Below, piece by piece: positions 33,229 to 41,333 of a stretch of 53,665 nt of DNA. How positions within the stretch are numbered: the stretch's first letter is position 1; each line of letters opens with the position of its first letter. A model generated the notes under the pieces. That model made no database searches, was not told the DNA's origin, and saw nothing but the letters and a program-made list of their open reading frames with translations. This DNA comes from an uncultured Limosilactobacillus sp. (GTDB lineage: Bacteria; Bacillota; Bacilli; Lactobacillales; Lactobacillaceae). Both the position numbers and the translations under genes were made by a program. The stretch spans positions 1 to 53,665 of the forward strand of contig NZ_CAKPYE010000012.1 of assembly GCF_934202705.1 (NCBI RefSeq), read 5' to 3'.

Positions 33229-34596
33229 CTACCAAGGGAGTTTTTTTGCGTAATCTGCCTTATTTGTCTGCCGTTGCCGCGCAATCGCCATGTCAAATTG
33301 TTCAGTATCATCTGTAATGGTCGATCCGGCAGCGATAAATGAATCGGCTGCAATATTAACTGGAGCAACCAAATTACTGTTGCTACCGATAAATGCATGG
33401 TCACCAACATTAGTATGATGTTTCTTAGCACCATCATAGTTAACAAAGACAACTCCACAACCCACATTAATATTCTTGCCTAAAGTGGCATCGCCGACAT
33501 AAGTTAAGTGGCCAATTTTGGTGCCTTCACCAATGTATGCCTTCTTAACTTCACAGAAATTACCAATGTGAACATTCTTACCAATTTCTGCCAACGGTCG
33601 GAGGTGACTATTCGGCCCAATATCCGAACCATCATGCATTTCCGCTTTTTCAAGGGTGGATGAAATAATTTTGACGCCATCATGAATTCGCGAATCGGTA
33701 ATTCGGGAACCGGCACCAATCAAACAATCACTGCCGATCACTGTGTCACCCTTAATTACGACGTTACCTTCAACAACCGTGTCACGACCAATCTTGACGC
33801 CAGCATCAATGTAAGTCGTTTCCGGATCGACCATTGTGACTCCATTCATCATGAGTTCATTATTGATCCGCCTGCGCATGATTTGGTTGGCTTGAGCTAA
33901 CGCCACACGGTTGTTAACTCCCATGGATTCATCAAAGTCCGCCATCTTATAAGCTGTTACCACTTCACCTTGTTGTTTCAGAATTGCAATTACATCAGTC
34001 AAGTAGTATTCACCCTGAGCGTTATTATTATTAATTTTCTTCAGGGCAGCGAAGAGCTTTTGATTATCGAAGCAGTAAACCCCGGTATTAATTTCGTGAA
34101 TTTCGCGTTCCTTTTGGTTAGCATCTTTTTGTTCGACAATTCGTTCCACGATCCCAACATCATTCCGTACGATCCGTCCATAACCAGTTGGATCGGGGGC
34201 CACAGAAGTCAAGATGGTCACTGCTGCCTTTCGTTGCTTATGATATTCAAATAGTTTCTGAAAAGTGTCAGCAGTAAATAACGGCGTATCTCCACTTACC
34301 ACCAATGTTTCCCCATCAATGTTACCAAGGAGTTCTTCCGTTTGCATGACTGCATGACCAGTCCCCAGCTGCTGCTTTTGCAACGCAAATTTCGACCGTG
34401 GGCCGATGGTATTTTCAACACTTTCGGCGCCATAACCAACCACCGTGACAATGTTATCAATATTAGCAGCTTCTAGTTGACCAAGGACATGTTCAACCAT
34501 TGTCTTTCCGCATACTTCATGAAGGACTTTGTATAACTTAGACTTCATCCGGGTTCCCTTACCGGCTGCTAAAATAATTGCATTCTTTTGTTGCAT
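33229..34596 (-). CDS. glmU: Bifunctional GlmU (GlcN-1-P acetyltransferase / GlcNAc-1-P uridyltransferase)
   Basis: Makes UDP-GlcNAc, the substrate of MurA2. The N-terminal uridyltransferase begins ILAAGKGTRMKSKLYKVLHE; the C-terminal half is a left-handed beta helix of hexapeptide repeats (about residues 250-440, for example DTVVEGNVVIKGDTVIGS). 455 residues, normal. AAGGAG lies 11 nt before the ATG. It sits 15 bp after purR, with the Bacillus genes yabJ and spoVG missing between them. Confidence 0.98.
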   Translation of the reverse strand: MQQKNAIILAAGKGTRMKSKLYKVLHEVCGKTMVEHVLGQLEAANIDNIVTVVGYGAESVENTIGPRSKFALQKQQLGTGHAVMQTEELLGNIDGETLVVSGDTPLFTADTFQKLFEYHKQRKAAVTILTSVAPDPTGYGRIVRNDVGIVERIVEQKDANQKEREIHEINTGVYCFDNQKLFAALKKINNNNAQGEYYLTDVIAILKQQGEVVTAYKMADFDESMGVNNRVALAQANQIMRRRINNELMMNGVTMVDPETTYIDAGVKIGRDTVVEGNVVIKGDTVIGSDCLIGAGSRITDSRIHDGVKIISSTLEKAEMHDGSDIGPNSHLRPLAEIGKNVHIGNFCEVKKAYIGEGTKIGHLTYVGDATLGKNINVGCGVVFVNYDGAKKHHTNVGDHAFIGSNSNLVAPVNIAADSFIAAGSTITDDTEQFDMAIARQRQTNKADYAKKLPW

Positions 34597-34611
34597 GACT
34601 CTAACTACTCC

Positions 34612-35442
34612 TTATTTTTTAAAAACCTTTTCTAGATAGTTACCTGCTTGTGCACTCAAATGGCGGTTCACCCCATCTTGGGCATTCACTTTGATTAATG
34701 ACGTGCAGTCATTTACTAATCGTTCACCGTCAAATTGTCCTTCCGCAAATGCTGTCATTCCAACAAGATGGGCACCAAATTCTTGAATTAAGGACTTCAT
34801 CCCATTCATCGTGCCCCCACCTTTTAAGAAGTCATCAACAACGACGACGTTGGCCCCTTCTTTCATTGTTCGCCGTGATAATTCCATCTTCTTAATGCGT
34901 TGTGAAGAACCCGAAACATAGTTCACACTAACGGTTGAGCCTTCGGTAATATGGGAGGAGTTGCGCACAATCACAAATGGCCGGTTGAGGTACATCGCAA
35001 CACTTTGTGCAATCGGAATCCCCTTGGTTTCTACTGTCATAATCACATCAACATCTTGATCAACATATTGAGTCGCAATTAGCCGGCCCACTTCACGTAA
35101 AATATCTGGTCGACCAAGCAGGTCCGATAAGTAAACATACCCACCAGGTAGTAGCCGGCTTTCATCATTAACCGCTTGGACAAGTTCGTCAATGACCTTA
35201 GCAGCATTGTCTTCTGAATATAGTGGTGTGAGACGAGCCCCACCACTTGCTCCAGGAAGAGTTTCCAAACGTCCCACTCCCCAGCGTTCAACAGTATTCC
35301 GAATAATACTTAAGTCTTCACTAATGGAAGACTTTGCGGAATCATACCGTTGGCCAAAAAACTTCAAAGATACCAGCTCTCGTGGATGATCTAATAAATA
35401 ACGCGTCATATCCACCAACCGGTTACTCCGTCTAACTTTCAT
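34612..35442 (-). CDS. purR: Purine operon repressor PurR
   Basis: Repressor of purine genes that is released from DNA by PRPP. The N-terminal winged helix (RSNRLVDMTRYLLDHP to AKSSISEDLSIIR) is fused to a phosphoribosyltransferase fold with PRPP motif VVVVDDFLKGGGT. 276 residues. AAAGGAG is 7 nt before the ATG. A PurBox-like site overlaps its promoter, so it probably controls itself and the glmU-prs genes behind it. Confidence 0.97.
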   Translation of the reverse strand: MKVRRSNRLVDMTRYLLDHPRELVSLKFFGQRYDSAKSSISEDLSIIRNTVERWGVGRLETLPGASGGARLTPLYSEDNAAKVIDELVQAVNDESRLLPGGYVYLSDLLGRPDILREVGRLIATQYVDQDVDVIMTVETKGIPIAQSVAMYLNRPFVIVRNSSHITEGSTVSVNYVSGSSQRIKKMELSRRTMKEGANVVVVDDFLKGGGTMNGMKSLIQEFGAHLVGMTAFAEGQFDGERLVNDCTSLIKVNAQDGVNRHLSAQAGNYLEKVFKK

Positions 35443-35484
35443 ATTGTAACTCCTTTAATTCGTTGCTACGTTTTTCTGATGTTC

Positions 35485-35523
35485 AGTATACCCTCAAATC
35501 ATAACATAATCGTTCGGTTTTTA
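35485..35523 (-). promoter_or_regulatory. purR promoter with PurBox-like operator
   Basis: Minus-strand AAAACCGAACGAT (within 35523-35509) matches the Firmicute PurBox core CCGAAC with A/T flanks. It lies across the expected -35 region of a promoter with -10 TATACT at 35490-35485. A second box in opposite orientation, usual at strong PurR targets, is not clear. Confidence 0.6.
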
Positions 35524-35544
35524 ATCTAATTTTCCACAATTTAA

Positions 35545-35574
35545 CGAAAAAAAGCGAACCTTATTCGGCTCGCT
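35545..35574 (-). terminator. Terminator of znuA-znuC-znuB
   Basis: Minus-strand AGCGAGCC (35574-35567) pairs with GGTTCGCT (35560-35553), one G-U pair, 6-nt loop, then seven Ts. It is 24 bp after the znuB stop. Confidence 0.88.
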
Positions 35575-35598
35575 GACATCGTCTGGATCATTGTGACT

Positions 35599-36393
35599 TT
35601 AATCGTTAGCCCGTTGGCGGTAGACTAACGCGGACAAGTACACTAAAACTTCAATAGTGGCAGTAAAAAAGCTCACTGGCCAGTTAGTAATGTAAGCAAG
35701 ATAAAGGCCAAGCCAGATTCCTAACAACGCAAATAAAATTGCTAAGCCCACCATTTTAGCGGTCCCGGTCGTATAGTACTTAGCACTGGCTGCCGGCAGA
35801 GTTAACAGCACAAAAATCAGTAACGTTCCCACAATCTGCACGGCAACGCTAACGCTCATCGCTAACAGCAATAAAAAGACGATTGAAATTAACGTTTCAT
35901 TTAGGCCATTTGCAGCCGCTCCTGCCGGATCAAATGAGGAGAACTTCAATTGGCGATACATCAATAATACAACTGCTAGAACAATGACTGATAAGCAGAC
36001 CAGCTGGATCACTTCGTGACCACTAATTCCGACAACGCTCCCAAACAAAATGCTCGTCGCCGAGCTCGCCGTCTTACTGGATAAATAGAGAAAGAGAATA
36101 CCGAGACCGATAAATAAGGCCGAAACCGCTGAAATCACTGATTCACGACGTGATTCTTCAATGCTTAATTGACCGACCATGACCGAACTTAAGATCGTGA
36201 ATAATAACATTCCGTTCAGAGCTGGCCAGCCCATAAACAGGGCAAAGGCAGCTCCCGCAAAGCCAATTTCTGAAAGGGTATGTGTCAAAAATGGCATGTT
36301 CCTAGCTACAACAAAAACCCCCATCACTCCACTTACAATTGCAATGAAGGTGCCGGCAACGAACGCATACCGCATAAAGCTTAGACTAAACAT
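35599..36393 (-). CDS. znuB: Zinc/manganese ABC transporter permease
   Basis: Membrane part of the metal importer. 264 residues with about 8 hydrophobic segments and the ABC-3 family wording FLTHTLSEIGFAGAAFALF and VVGISGHEV. The frame is open upstream into znuC; I chose the ATG at 36393, which has GGAGG 6 nt before it and overlaps the znuC stop by 8 nt. Partner genes make zinc the most likely substrate; manganese cannot be excluded. Confidence 0.93.
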   Translation of the reverse strand: MFSLSFMRYAFVAGTFIAIVSGVMGVFVVARNMPFLTHTLSEIGFAGAAFALFMGWPALNGMLLFTILSSVMVGQLSIEESRRESVISAVSALFIGLGILFLYLSSKTASSATSILFGSVVGISGHEVIQLVCLSVIVLAVVLLMYRQLKFSSFDPAGAAANGLNETLISIVFLLLLAMSVSVAVQIVGTLLIFVLLTLPAASAKYYTTGTAKMVGLAILFALLGIWLGLYLAYITNWPVSFFTATIEVLVYLSALVYRQRAND

Positions 36394-37060
36394 TCCGTTC
36401 CTCCTCATCACTTGGTAATTCATTAATTGGCCCGCTTTGGTAGGAACCGTCTGGTAATAATTGCAAGTAGCGCGTCCCATACCGCTTTGCTAAGTCCCAG
36501 TCATGAGTAATAAACAGCACGCTAAGCCCATTCTGCTGGAACTTCGCCACAAAATCCAATAGCTCATACTTCATCTCATTATCCAAGCTTGCTGTCGACT
36601 CATCTAAAATCAATAATTGTGGATTGTCAATCAACGCCTGCGCTAAATAGGCTCGTTGTTTCTCGCCACCAGAAGCTAGCCCCAAAGGTCGATCGGCAAT
36701 CTTAGTCAAATTTGTCTCGCGAATGATTCGATTTAAACGGTGATCCTCCGTCTTCCTCAACCATGGCCAATGCGACTTAGTTAAATTAAGCGCCACAAAG
36801 TCGCGGACTGCCAGTGGATAATTTGTTGGTAAGTTACGGAACTGTGGAACGTAGCCAATTTTTAAATGATCCGCTCGGTTAATTTCACCTTGGCGGGGTT
36901 TTAGTTCACCCAATAATGAACGTACTACGGTGGTTTTACCAGCACCATTTTCCCCAATCATCACTAAAAAATCGCCTTGATTAATGACGAAACTCAAGTT
37001 TTGAATCACGGTATGGTCACCATACGCTAAACTGAGGTCATCAACCGAAATTAACGCCAT
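36386..37060 (-). CDS. znuC: Zinc/manganese ABC transporter ATPase
   Basis: ATPase of the metal importer. Walker A GENGAGKTT, Q-loop YVPQFRNLP, signature LASGGEKQR, Walker B LLILDES and H-switch ITHDW are all intact; the signature has LASGG rather than LSGG. 224 residues. A GTG at 37069 is also in frame, but GAGGTG stands 6 nt before the ATG at 37060. It begins 1 nt after the znuA stop and overlaps znuB. Confidence 0.94.
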   Translation of the reverse strand: MALISVDDLSLAYGDHTVIQNLSFVINQGDFLVMIGENGAGKTTVVRSLLGELKPRQGEINRADHLKIGYVPQFRNLPTNYPLAVRDFVALNLTKSHWPWLRKTEDHRLNRIIRETNLTKIADRPLGLASGGEKQRAYLAQALIDNPQLLILDESTASLDNEMKYELLDFVAKFQQNGLSVLFITHDWDLAKRYGTRYLQLLPDGSYQSGPINELPSDEEERNV

Positions 37061-37061
37061 T

Positions 37062-37973
37062 TTATTCACCTCGTTTTTGAATTTTAATTAGTTGCTGATA
37101 CTGTTTTTGCATCCACGTTAGGTATGTTTCATGTTGCGGCTTGGTTTCAGTAACGTTCAACACTGGAACATGCTCCTGACGGGCTAGCTTCAGCATATTT
37201 TTAACAGTTGAGTTGCTCTCTTGCTTGTTGTTAACGAACAAGACGACACGATGTTGGCGGATCGCTCGTTGCATCTCCGTAATGTCCTTTGGCGAAGGAT
37301 CATTATCATCTTCCACCGCTTTCGCAAAGTGCTGATTATCAATTCGATAACCCAAATTTTCTAATGCGTAATCAAACACCGGCTCACTCACTAGCACTAA
37401 ATTATGTCTCCGTTGTACTCGCTGCTTAGCCTGGTCAATCGTATGGTTTAACGGTGCCAGTTGTTGCTGGTACTTGCGGGCCCGCGAATAATAATAGGTA
37501 CGGTGTTGAGGATCTAACTTTGCATATTGGGCAGCCAATCGCTGAGCTAACTTTTCCATGGTGCGAGGTTGATACCAAACATGTTCATTGTCACCAGCCT
37601 TCTTTTGTGCAACATTTTTGCCAACATTAATCACCGCCTGGTCACGGCCGCTAGCTGCTGTCATCTTTTGCAGCCAAGCATCATAACCAAGACCATTTTC
37701 AATCACAACATTCGCCTCGGCTAACTGTTGCGCCTGCTTAGTAGATGGCTGAAAATCATGAACATCGACCGCAGAACTATTAATAAACGACGTCACGTTA
37801 CCATACTTACCAGCAACGCTTTTGGCAACTTCACCATAGAAATTCAAACTAGTCACCACGCGAATGGGTCGTTGGCGATGTTGCTGGTGCGGTTGCCAAC
37901 CGGTAATCATCAAAATCAGGATGATCACCAAACTCGTAATCAAGCCCGCGAGTCCCCACCACTTTTTATTCAT
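37062..37973 (-). CDS. znuA: Zinc/manganese-binding protein, membrane-anchored, without lipobox
   Basis: Solute-binding protein of the A-I (cluster 9) type. Likely metal ligands are in VDVHDFQPS (His), NEHVWYQP (His), VLVSEPVFDY region (Glu) and the late Asp/Glu segment EDDNDPSPKD. 303 residues. The N-terminus is a hydrophobic stretch (about residues 6-25) with no cysteine at its end, so the usual lipid anchor is missing; it is either held by this segment or released. The short His-rich loop typical of many ZnuA proteins is absent. AAAGGAG is 7 nt before the ATG. First gene of znuA-znuC-znuB. Confidence 0.9.
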   Translation of the reverse strand: MNKKWWGLAGLITSLVIILILMITGWQPHQQHRQRPIRVVTSLNFYGEVAKSVAGKYGNVTSFINSSAVDVHDFQPSTKQAQQLAEANVVIENGLGYDAWLQKMTAASGRDQAVINVGKNVAQKKAGDNEHVWYQPRTMEKLAQRLAAQYAKLDPQHRTYYYSRARKYQQQLAPLNHTIDQAKQRVQRRHNLVLVSEPVFDYALENLGYRIDNQHFAKAVEDDNDPSPKDITEMQRAIRQHRVVLFVNNKQESNSTVKNMLKLARQEHVPVLNVTETKPQHETYLTWMQKQYQQLIKIQKRGE

Positions 37974-37992
37974 TAAATTGCTCCTTTGTGAT

Positions 37993-38015
37993 TAATCGTA
38001 ATAGTTTTTATTAAG
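37993..38015 (-). promoter_or_regulatory. Zur-like half site in the znuA leader
   Basis: The plus strand reads TTAATCGTAATAG then TTTTTATTAA; AATCGTAAT equals one half of the Bacillus Zur box, while the other half is degenerate. It lies between a possible -10 (TATGAT near 38025-38033) and the znuA RBS. A candidate operator only. Confidence 0.3.
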
Positions 38016-38056
38016 GCATCTATCATATCATACCGAATTTCAACCAAAAAAGTAAT

Positions 38057-38079
38057 AAAAAAACTGGGATTGCTCCCAG
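38057..38079 (-). terminator. Terminator of ispE
   Basis: Minus-strand CTGGGA/TCCCAG stem (38079-38074 with 38069-38064), GCAA tetraloop, seven Ts. It is 10 bp after the ispE stop. Confidence 0.9.
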
Positions 38080-38089
38080 CTATCAGTTT

Positions 38090-38941
38090 TTAAAGTAACA
38101 TCACTAAGTACACTTCGCCACAAAATCCCCGCATACTATTATAAATTCGTTTGGCCCGTGATTCACTGTGACAAAGACCAAATACAGTCGGCCCAGTGCC
38201 ACTCATATGTGCCATGTCAGCGCCTAATTTAAGCATTCCATCTTTCAGTTTCCTAATTGTGGGATATTCTTTCATCGTGACTGGTTCCAGCACATTGCCC
38301 ATTTTAGCAAAGGCACACTGCCAATCTTCTCGCTCAATCGCTTCTAATAACCCCTGGTTATCTAAATGATCGATAACTTGATAATCAATCTGACGCAGAA
38401 TTGCTGGTGTTGAGACACTGACACTTGGTTTGGCAATCACCGCCCAATAGTGGGGACATTGAGGCAATAAGCGAATTTTTTCACCATGACCGGTCACATG
38501 GGCTGTATGACTGTAGATACAATATGGTACGTCTGAATCAATTGTCAATGAAATCTGCGCTAATTCGTCCAACGACAACCCTAAATTCCATCCCTGATTC
38601 AACCCGCGAAGCACTGCCGCCGCATCTGACGACCCGCCACCTAGTCCAGCCGCTACCGGGATATTCTTTTTAATGCGGATCGTAATTCCTTCTGGACGAT
38701 GAAAACGATTCTTCAAAATATGAGCAGCTTGATAGGCAAGATTCCGTTGATCATTGGGCAAAAAACCACTATCCGTGTAAACCTTAATCGTTTGAGGGCG
38801 AGAATGAATCTCAATCGTCAGGTAATCTGCTAAATCGATTGAATTCATGACCATATTCCACTGTGGTGAACCATCTTGATAACGCTGTGGTGTATCCAGG
38901 GATAAATTGATTTTTGCGGGCGCTTTTTCCGTGACAATCAT
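38090..38941 (-). CDS. ispE: 4-diphosphocytidyl-2-C-methyl-D-erythritol kinase-like GHMP kinase
   Basis: GHMP kinase with N-terminal APAKINLSLD, ATP loop PVAAGLGGGSSDAAAVL and C-terminal MSGTGPTVFGL, all typical of IspE. The known reaction is a step of the MEP isoprenoid pathway, yet this genome has mvaA and lactobacilli use mevalonate; the true role here may differ. 283 residues. A GTG at 38959 is in frame but overlaps the GGGAGG; the ATG at 38941 is 8 nt after it. It is placed between ksgA and znu/purR as in Bacillus. A -10 TATAAT lies at 38982-38977. Confidence 0.88.
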   Translation of the reverse strand: MIVTEKAPAKINLSLDTPQRYQDGSPQWNMVMNSIDLADYLTIEIHSRPQTIKVYTDSGFLPNDQRNLAYQAAHILKNRFHRPEGITIRIKKNIPVAAGLGGGSSDAAAVLRGLNQGWNLGLSLDELAQISLTIDSDVPYCIYSHTAHVTGHGEKIRLLPQCPHYWAVIAKPSVSVSTPAILRQIDYQVIDHLDNQGLLEAIEREDWQCAFAKMGNVLEPVTMKEYPTIRKLKDGMLKLGADMAHMSGTGPTVFGLCHSESRAKRIYNSMRGFCGEVYLVMLL

Positions 38942-39015
38942 GGCCTGATCCTCCCTCACTCCATGTTTATTTTCTTATTATAGTAACTTGCCTCCTCGTT
39001 AATGGCAAGCAACGT

Positions 39016-39057
39016 TTAAAAAAAGAGTTATTGCCACTTCACGTGACAATAACTCTT
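39016..39057 (-). terminator. Terminator of metG-tatD-rnmV-ksgA
   Basis: Minus-strand 15-bp stem (AAGAGTTATTGTCAC at 39057-39043 with 39037-39023, one G-U pair), 5-nt loop and six or more Ts, just after the ksgA stop. Confidence 0.92.
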
Positions 39058-39062
39058 CATCA

Positions 39063-39953
39063 TTAAATGATTTGGTGCTGATGGAGGGCATTGGCTAGTT
39101 GAATAAATTGTTCTAACGTCAATGTTTCTGGTCGATCCGTCCATGCAATTTTCAGCGATTCTAAAATTTCTTTGGTCGCTTGTTGCTTGACTATGTCCTT
39201 CCCGACTACCGGTTTGAGATTATTCCACAAATTCTTACGGCGGTGTGCAAAGCAGGCCTTAATAAAGCCAAATAAATTTTGCTGATCAAACGGTTGAACA
39301 GTTAATGCGTTAGCCCGCGGGGTTAGGACAACAATGGCTGAATCAACATTAGGTGCCGGAACGAATGCATGCCGAGAGACGCCAAACGCTAAACGGGCGG
39401 TCATCGAGTATTCAATGGCCAACGTCAACGCGCCATACTGTTTTGTTCCCACCTTCGCGGTTAACCGATCCGCTACTTCCTTTTGCATCATGACACAAAT
39501 TGCTGCCCACGGAACCGTACTATTCAATAGATTCATTAAAATCGGGCTGGTGATGTAATAAGGCAAATTGGCAACCACTTTTACTGGTCGCGAGGGGTCA
39601 GTAAATTCAGCTTGAATTAATTCCGGTAAGTTAGCTTTTAAGACATCCTGATTAATGACCTTGACGTTAGAATATGGCGATAACACATCAGATAAAATCG
39701 GCAGTAAATCAGTATCGATTTCTAAAGCCACTACTTCACCAGCTACCTTTGCTAACTGTTCGGTCAACGCCCCTAGTCCGGGACCGATTTCAATTACATT
39801 ATCATCTTTCGTAATCTCAGCAGCATCAACAATCCCGGTTAAAACATTCAAATCGGTCAAAAAGTTTTGTCCAAACCCTTTTTTCGCATGAATACCATAC
39901 TTCTTGATAATTTCACGCGTTCGTTGACTGCTCCCAATCTCACTTTTTGCCAT
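39063..39953 (-). CDS. ksgA: 16S rRNA (adenine1518-N6/adenine1519-N6)-dimethyltransferase
   Basis: Dimethylates two adenines in the 3' hairpin of 16S rRNA. SAM motif IEIGPGLGALTEQL and catalytic NLPYYITSP are present, with the RNA-binding RRKNLWNNL at the C-terminal side. 296 residues. Its ATG lies inside the end of rnmV (14-nt overlap) with GGGAGG 6 nt before it, so translation is probably coupled. Confidence 0.98.
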   Translation of the reverse strand: MAKSEIGSSQRTREIIKKYGIHAKKGFGQNFLTDLNVLTGIVDAAEITKDDNVIEIGPGLGALTEQLAKVAGEVVALEIDTDLLPILSDVLSPYSNVKVINQDVLKANLPELIQAEFTDPSRPVKVVANLPYYITSPILMNLLNSTVPWAAICVMMQKEVADRLTAKVGTKQYGALTLAIEYSMTARLAFGVSRHAFVPAPNVDSAIVVLTPRANALTVQPFDQQNLFGFIKACFAHRRKNLWNNLKPVVGKDIVKQQATKEILESLKIAWTDRPETLTLEQFIQLANALHQHQII

Positions 39954-40512
39954 CTTGTTCCTCCCGATTTAGTTGTTCCACTGCTTTGTGAAACTGTTGT
40001 CGTGATACTCGAAACACGTTTAATCGTTTCAACATTTGTTTACCATTACCGTAACCAATTCCTAATATTTGCCCCAACCGTTCGCGTCGGTAGCGCGCCG
40101 CGGGGCCGCCAATTAAGTTCCAGGTTGCCATATCAGTACGGGTAAACAATGGCGTCCTCGGTACTTCTTCAGTATATAGGTTCCTCAACGCTTCACGAAT
40201 CACACGCTGACTCGCGTGTTCCACTCCTAAACTACCGTGTGCTTCGGTCGGTACTCCCTGCTGTCGTTCAATAAAAGCGTGTTTCACTCCAGGAATCGCT
40301 TGACTAATCATCTTGCGCAACCGTTCACCATTAAAGTCGGGGTCGGTAAATATAATTAGGCCACGCCGCTGCTGGAGTTTTTTTAACTGTTCAATGTCAG
40401 CTAACGATAAAGCAGACCCGTTTGTTTCAAACGTGTCTGCATCTACCGCCCGCTGAATTTGTTTAGTGTCATCCTTGCCTTCAACAACGATCACTTCTTT
40501 AATCTTCTTCAT
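39940..40512 (-). CDS. rnmV: Ribonuclease M5
   Basis: Toprim nuclease that matures 5S rRNA. The Toprim motifs are EVIVVEGKDD at the start and IIFTDPDFNGERLR. 190 residues. The frame is open further into tatD, but the ATG at 40512 begins the conserved domain; its RBS (AGAGAG) is weak and it overlaps tatD by 14 nt, so coupling is likely. Order tatD-rnmV-ksgA is as in Bacillus. Confidence 0.95.
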   Translation of the reverse strand: MKKIKEVIVVEGKDDTKQIQRAVDADTFETNGSALSLADIEQLKKLQQRRGLIIFTDPDFNGERLRKMISQAIPGVKHAFIERQQGVPTEAHGSLGVEHASQRVIREALRNLYTEEVPRTPLFTRTDMATWNLIGGPAARYRRERLGQILGIGYGNGKQMLKRLNVFRVSRQQFHKAVEQLNREEQDGKK

Positions 40513-41308
40513 TTGAGACTCTCTTTTTAAATAACTGATCAGCATTTCGATAACTCGCTTGGGCAATTGTTTCTGGTGACTGGTCCAAAAGCTGACTTAA
40601 TGCTAACACTGTGTAATACGTAAAAGCAGGTTCATTTTGTTTTCCCCGATATGGCATCGGCGTTAAATAAGGGGCATCGGTCTCCACCATCAGGCGATCC
40701 AACGGCGTTACCCGGGCTGCTTCATGCACTTCTGTCGCCTTATGAAAACTCACCACACCACTGAAAGAGAGGTTCATCCCCAGGTCAAGAAACTTCCGTG
40801 CCCATCTGGCATCACCAGCAAAGCTATGCATCACTCCGCCAAAATCGCCCACATGATTGTCCTTCAGAATCTGGTAGGTATCTGCCAATGCCTCTCGACA
40901 ATGAATCGAAACCGGTAATTGATATTGACGTGCCAAGTCGAGTTGCTCTTCAAAAACACGTTGTTGCACGGTTTTGGGACTTGTATCCCAATGATAATCT
41001 AAACCAATTTCACCAATTCCAACCACCAGTGGGGCTTTCAGTTGTTCTTGGAGAGTCACCCGTGCTTGTTGATCATAGTCTTTCGCATCTTCTGGATGCC
41101 AGCCAACAATCGCCCGCAGTTGAGGATAACGATGTGCCAGCTGCACTGCCCGTTCATTTAACAGTTGGTTGGACCCTACCATATTCATTTGATTGACCCC
41201 ATAATGCTTAGCTCGTGCCAGATAAGCAGGCACATCGTCATAAAAGCAATCATCATTCAGGTGCGTATGAGAATCATAGATATTTAGCGGGATGACTTGA
41301 TCATTCAT
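40499..41308 (-). CDS. tatD: TatD family metal-dependent deoxyribonuclease
   Basis: TIM-barrel metallohydrolase with YDSHTHLND, VGIGEIGLDYH, SIHCREA, MHSF and VETDAPYLTP metal and substrate motifs. Homologues show DNase activity; the cellular role is not settled. 269 residues. A TTG at 41341 is in frame and overlaps metG, but the ATG at 41308 has AAGGAG 6 nt before it. It follows metG by 25 bp. Confidence 0.95.
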   Translation of the reverse strand: MNDQVIPLNIYDSHTHLNDDCFYDDVPAYLARAKHYGVNQMNMVGSNQLLNERAVQLAHRYPQLRAIVGWHPEDAKDYDQQARVTLQEQLKAPLVVGIGEIGLDYHWDTSPKTVQQRVFEEQLDLARQYQLPVSIHCREALADTYQILKDNHVGDFGGVMHSFAGDARWARKFLDLGMNLSFSGVVSFHKATEVHEAARVTPLDRLMVETDAPYLTPMPYRGKQNEPAFTYYTVLALSQLLDQSPETIAQASYRNADQLFKKRVSNEED

Positions 41309-41333
41309 TCTTGACTCCTTGTCAACATCCTTT

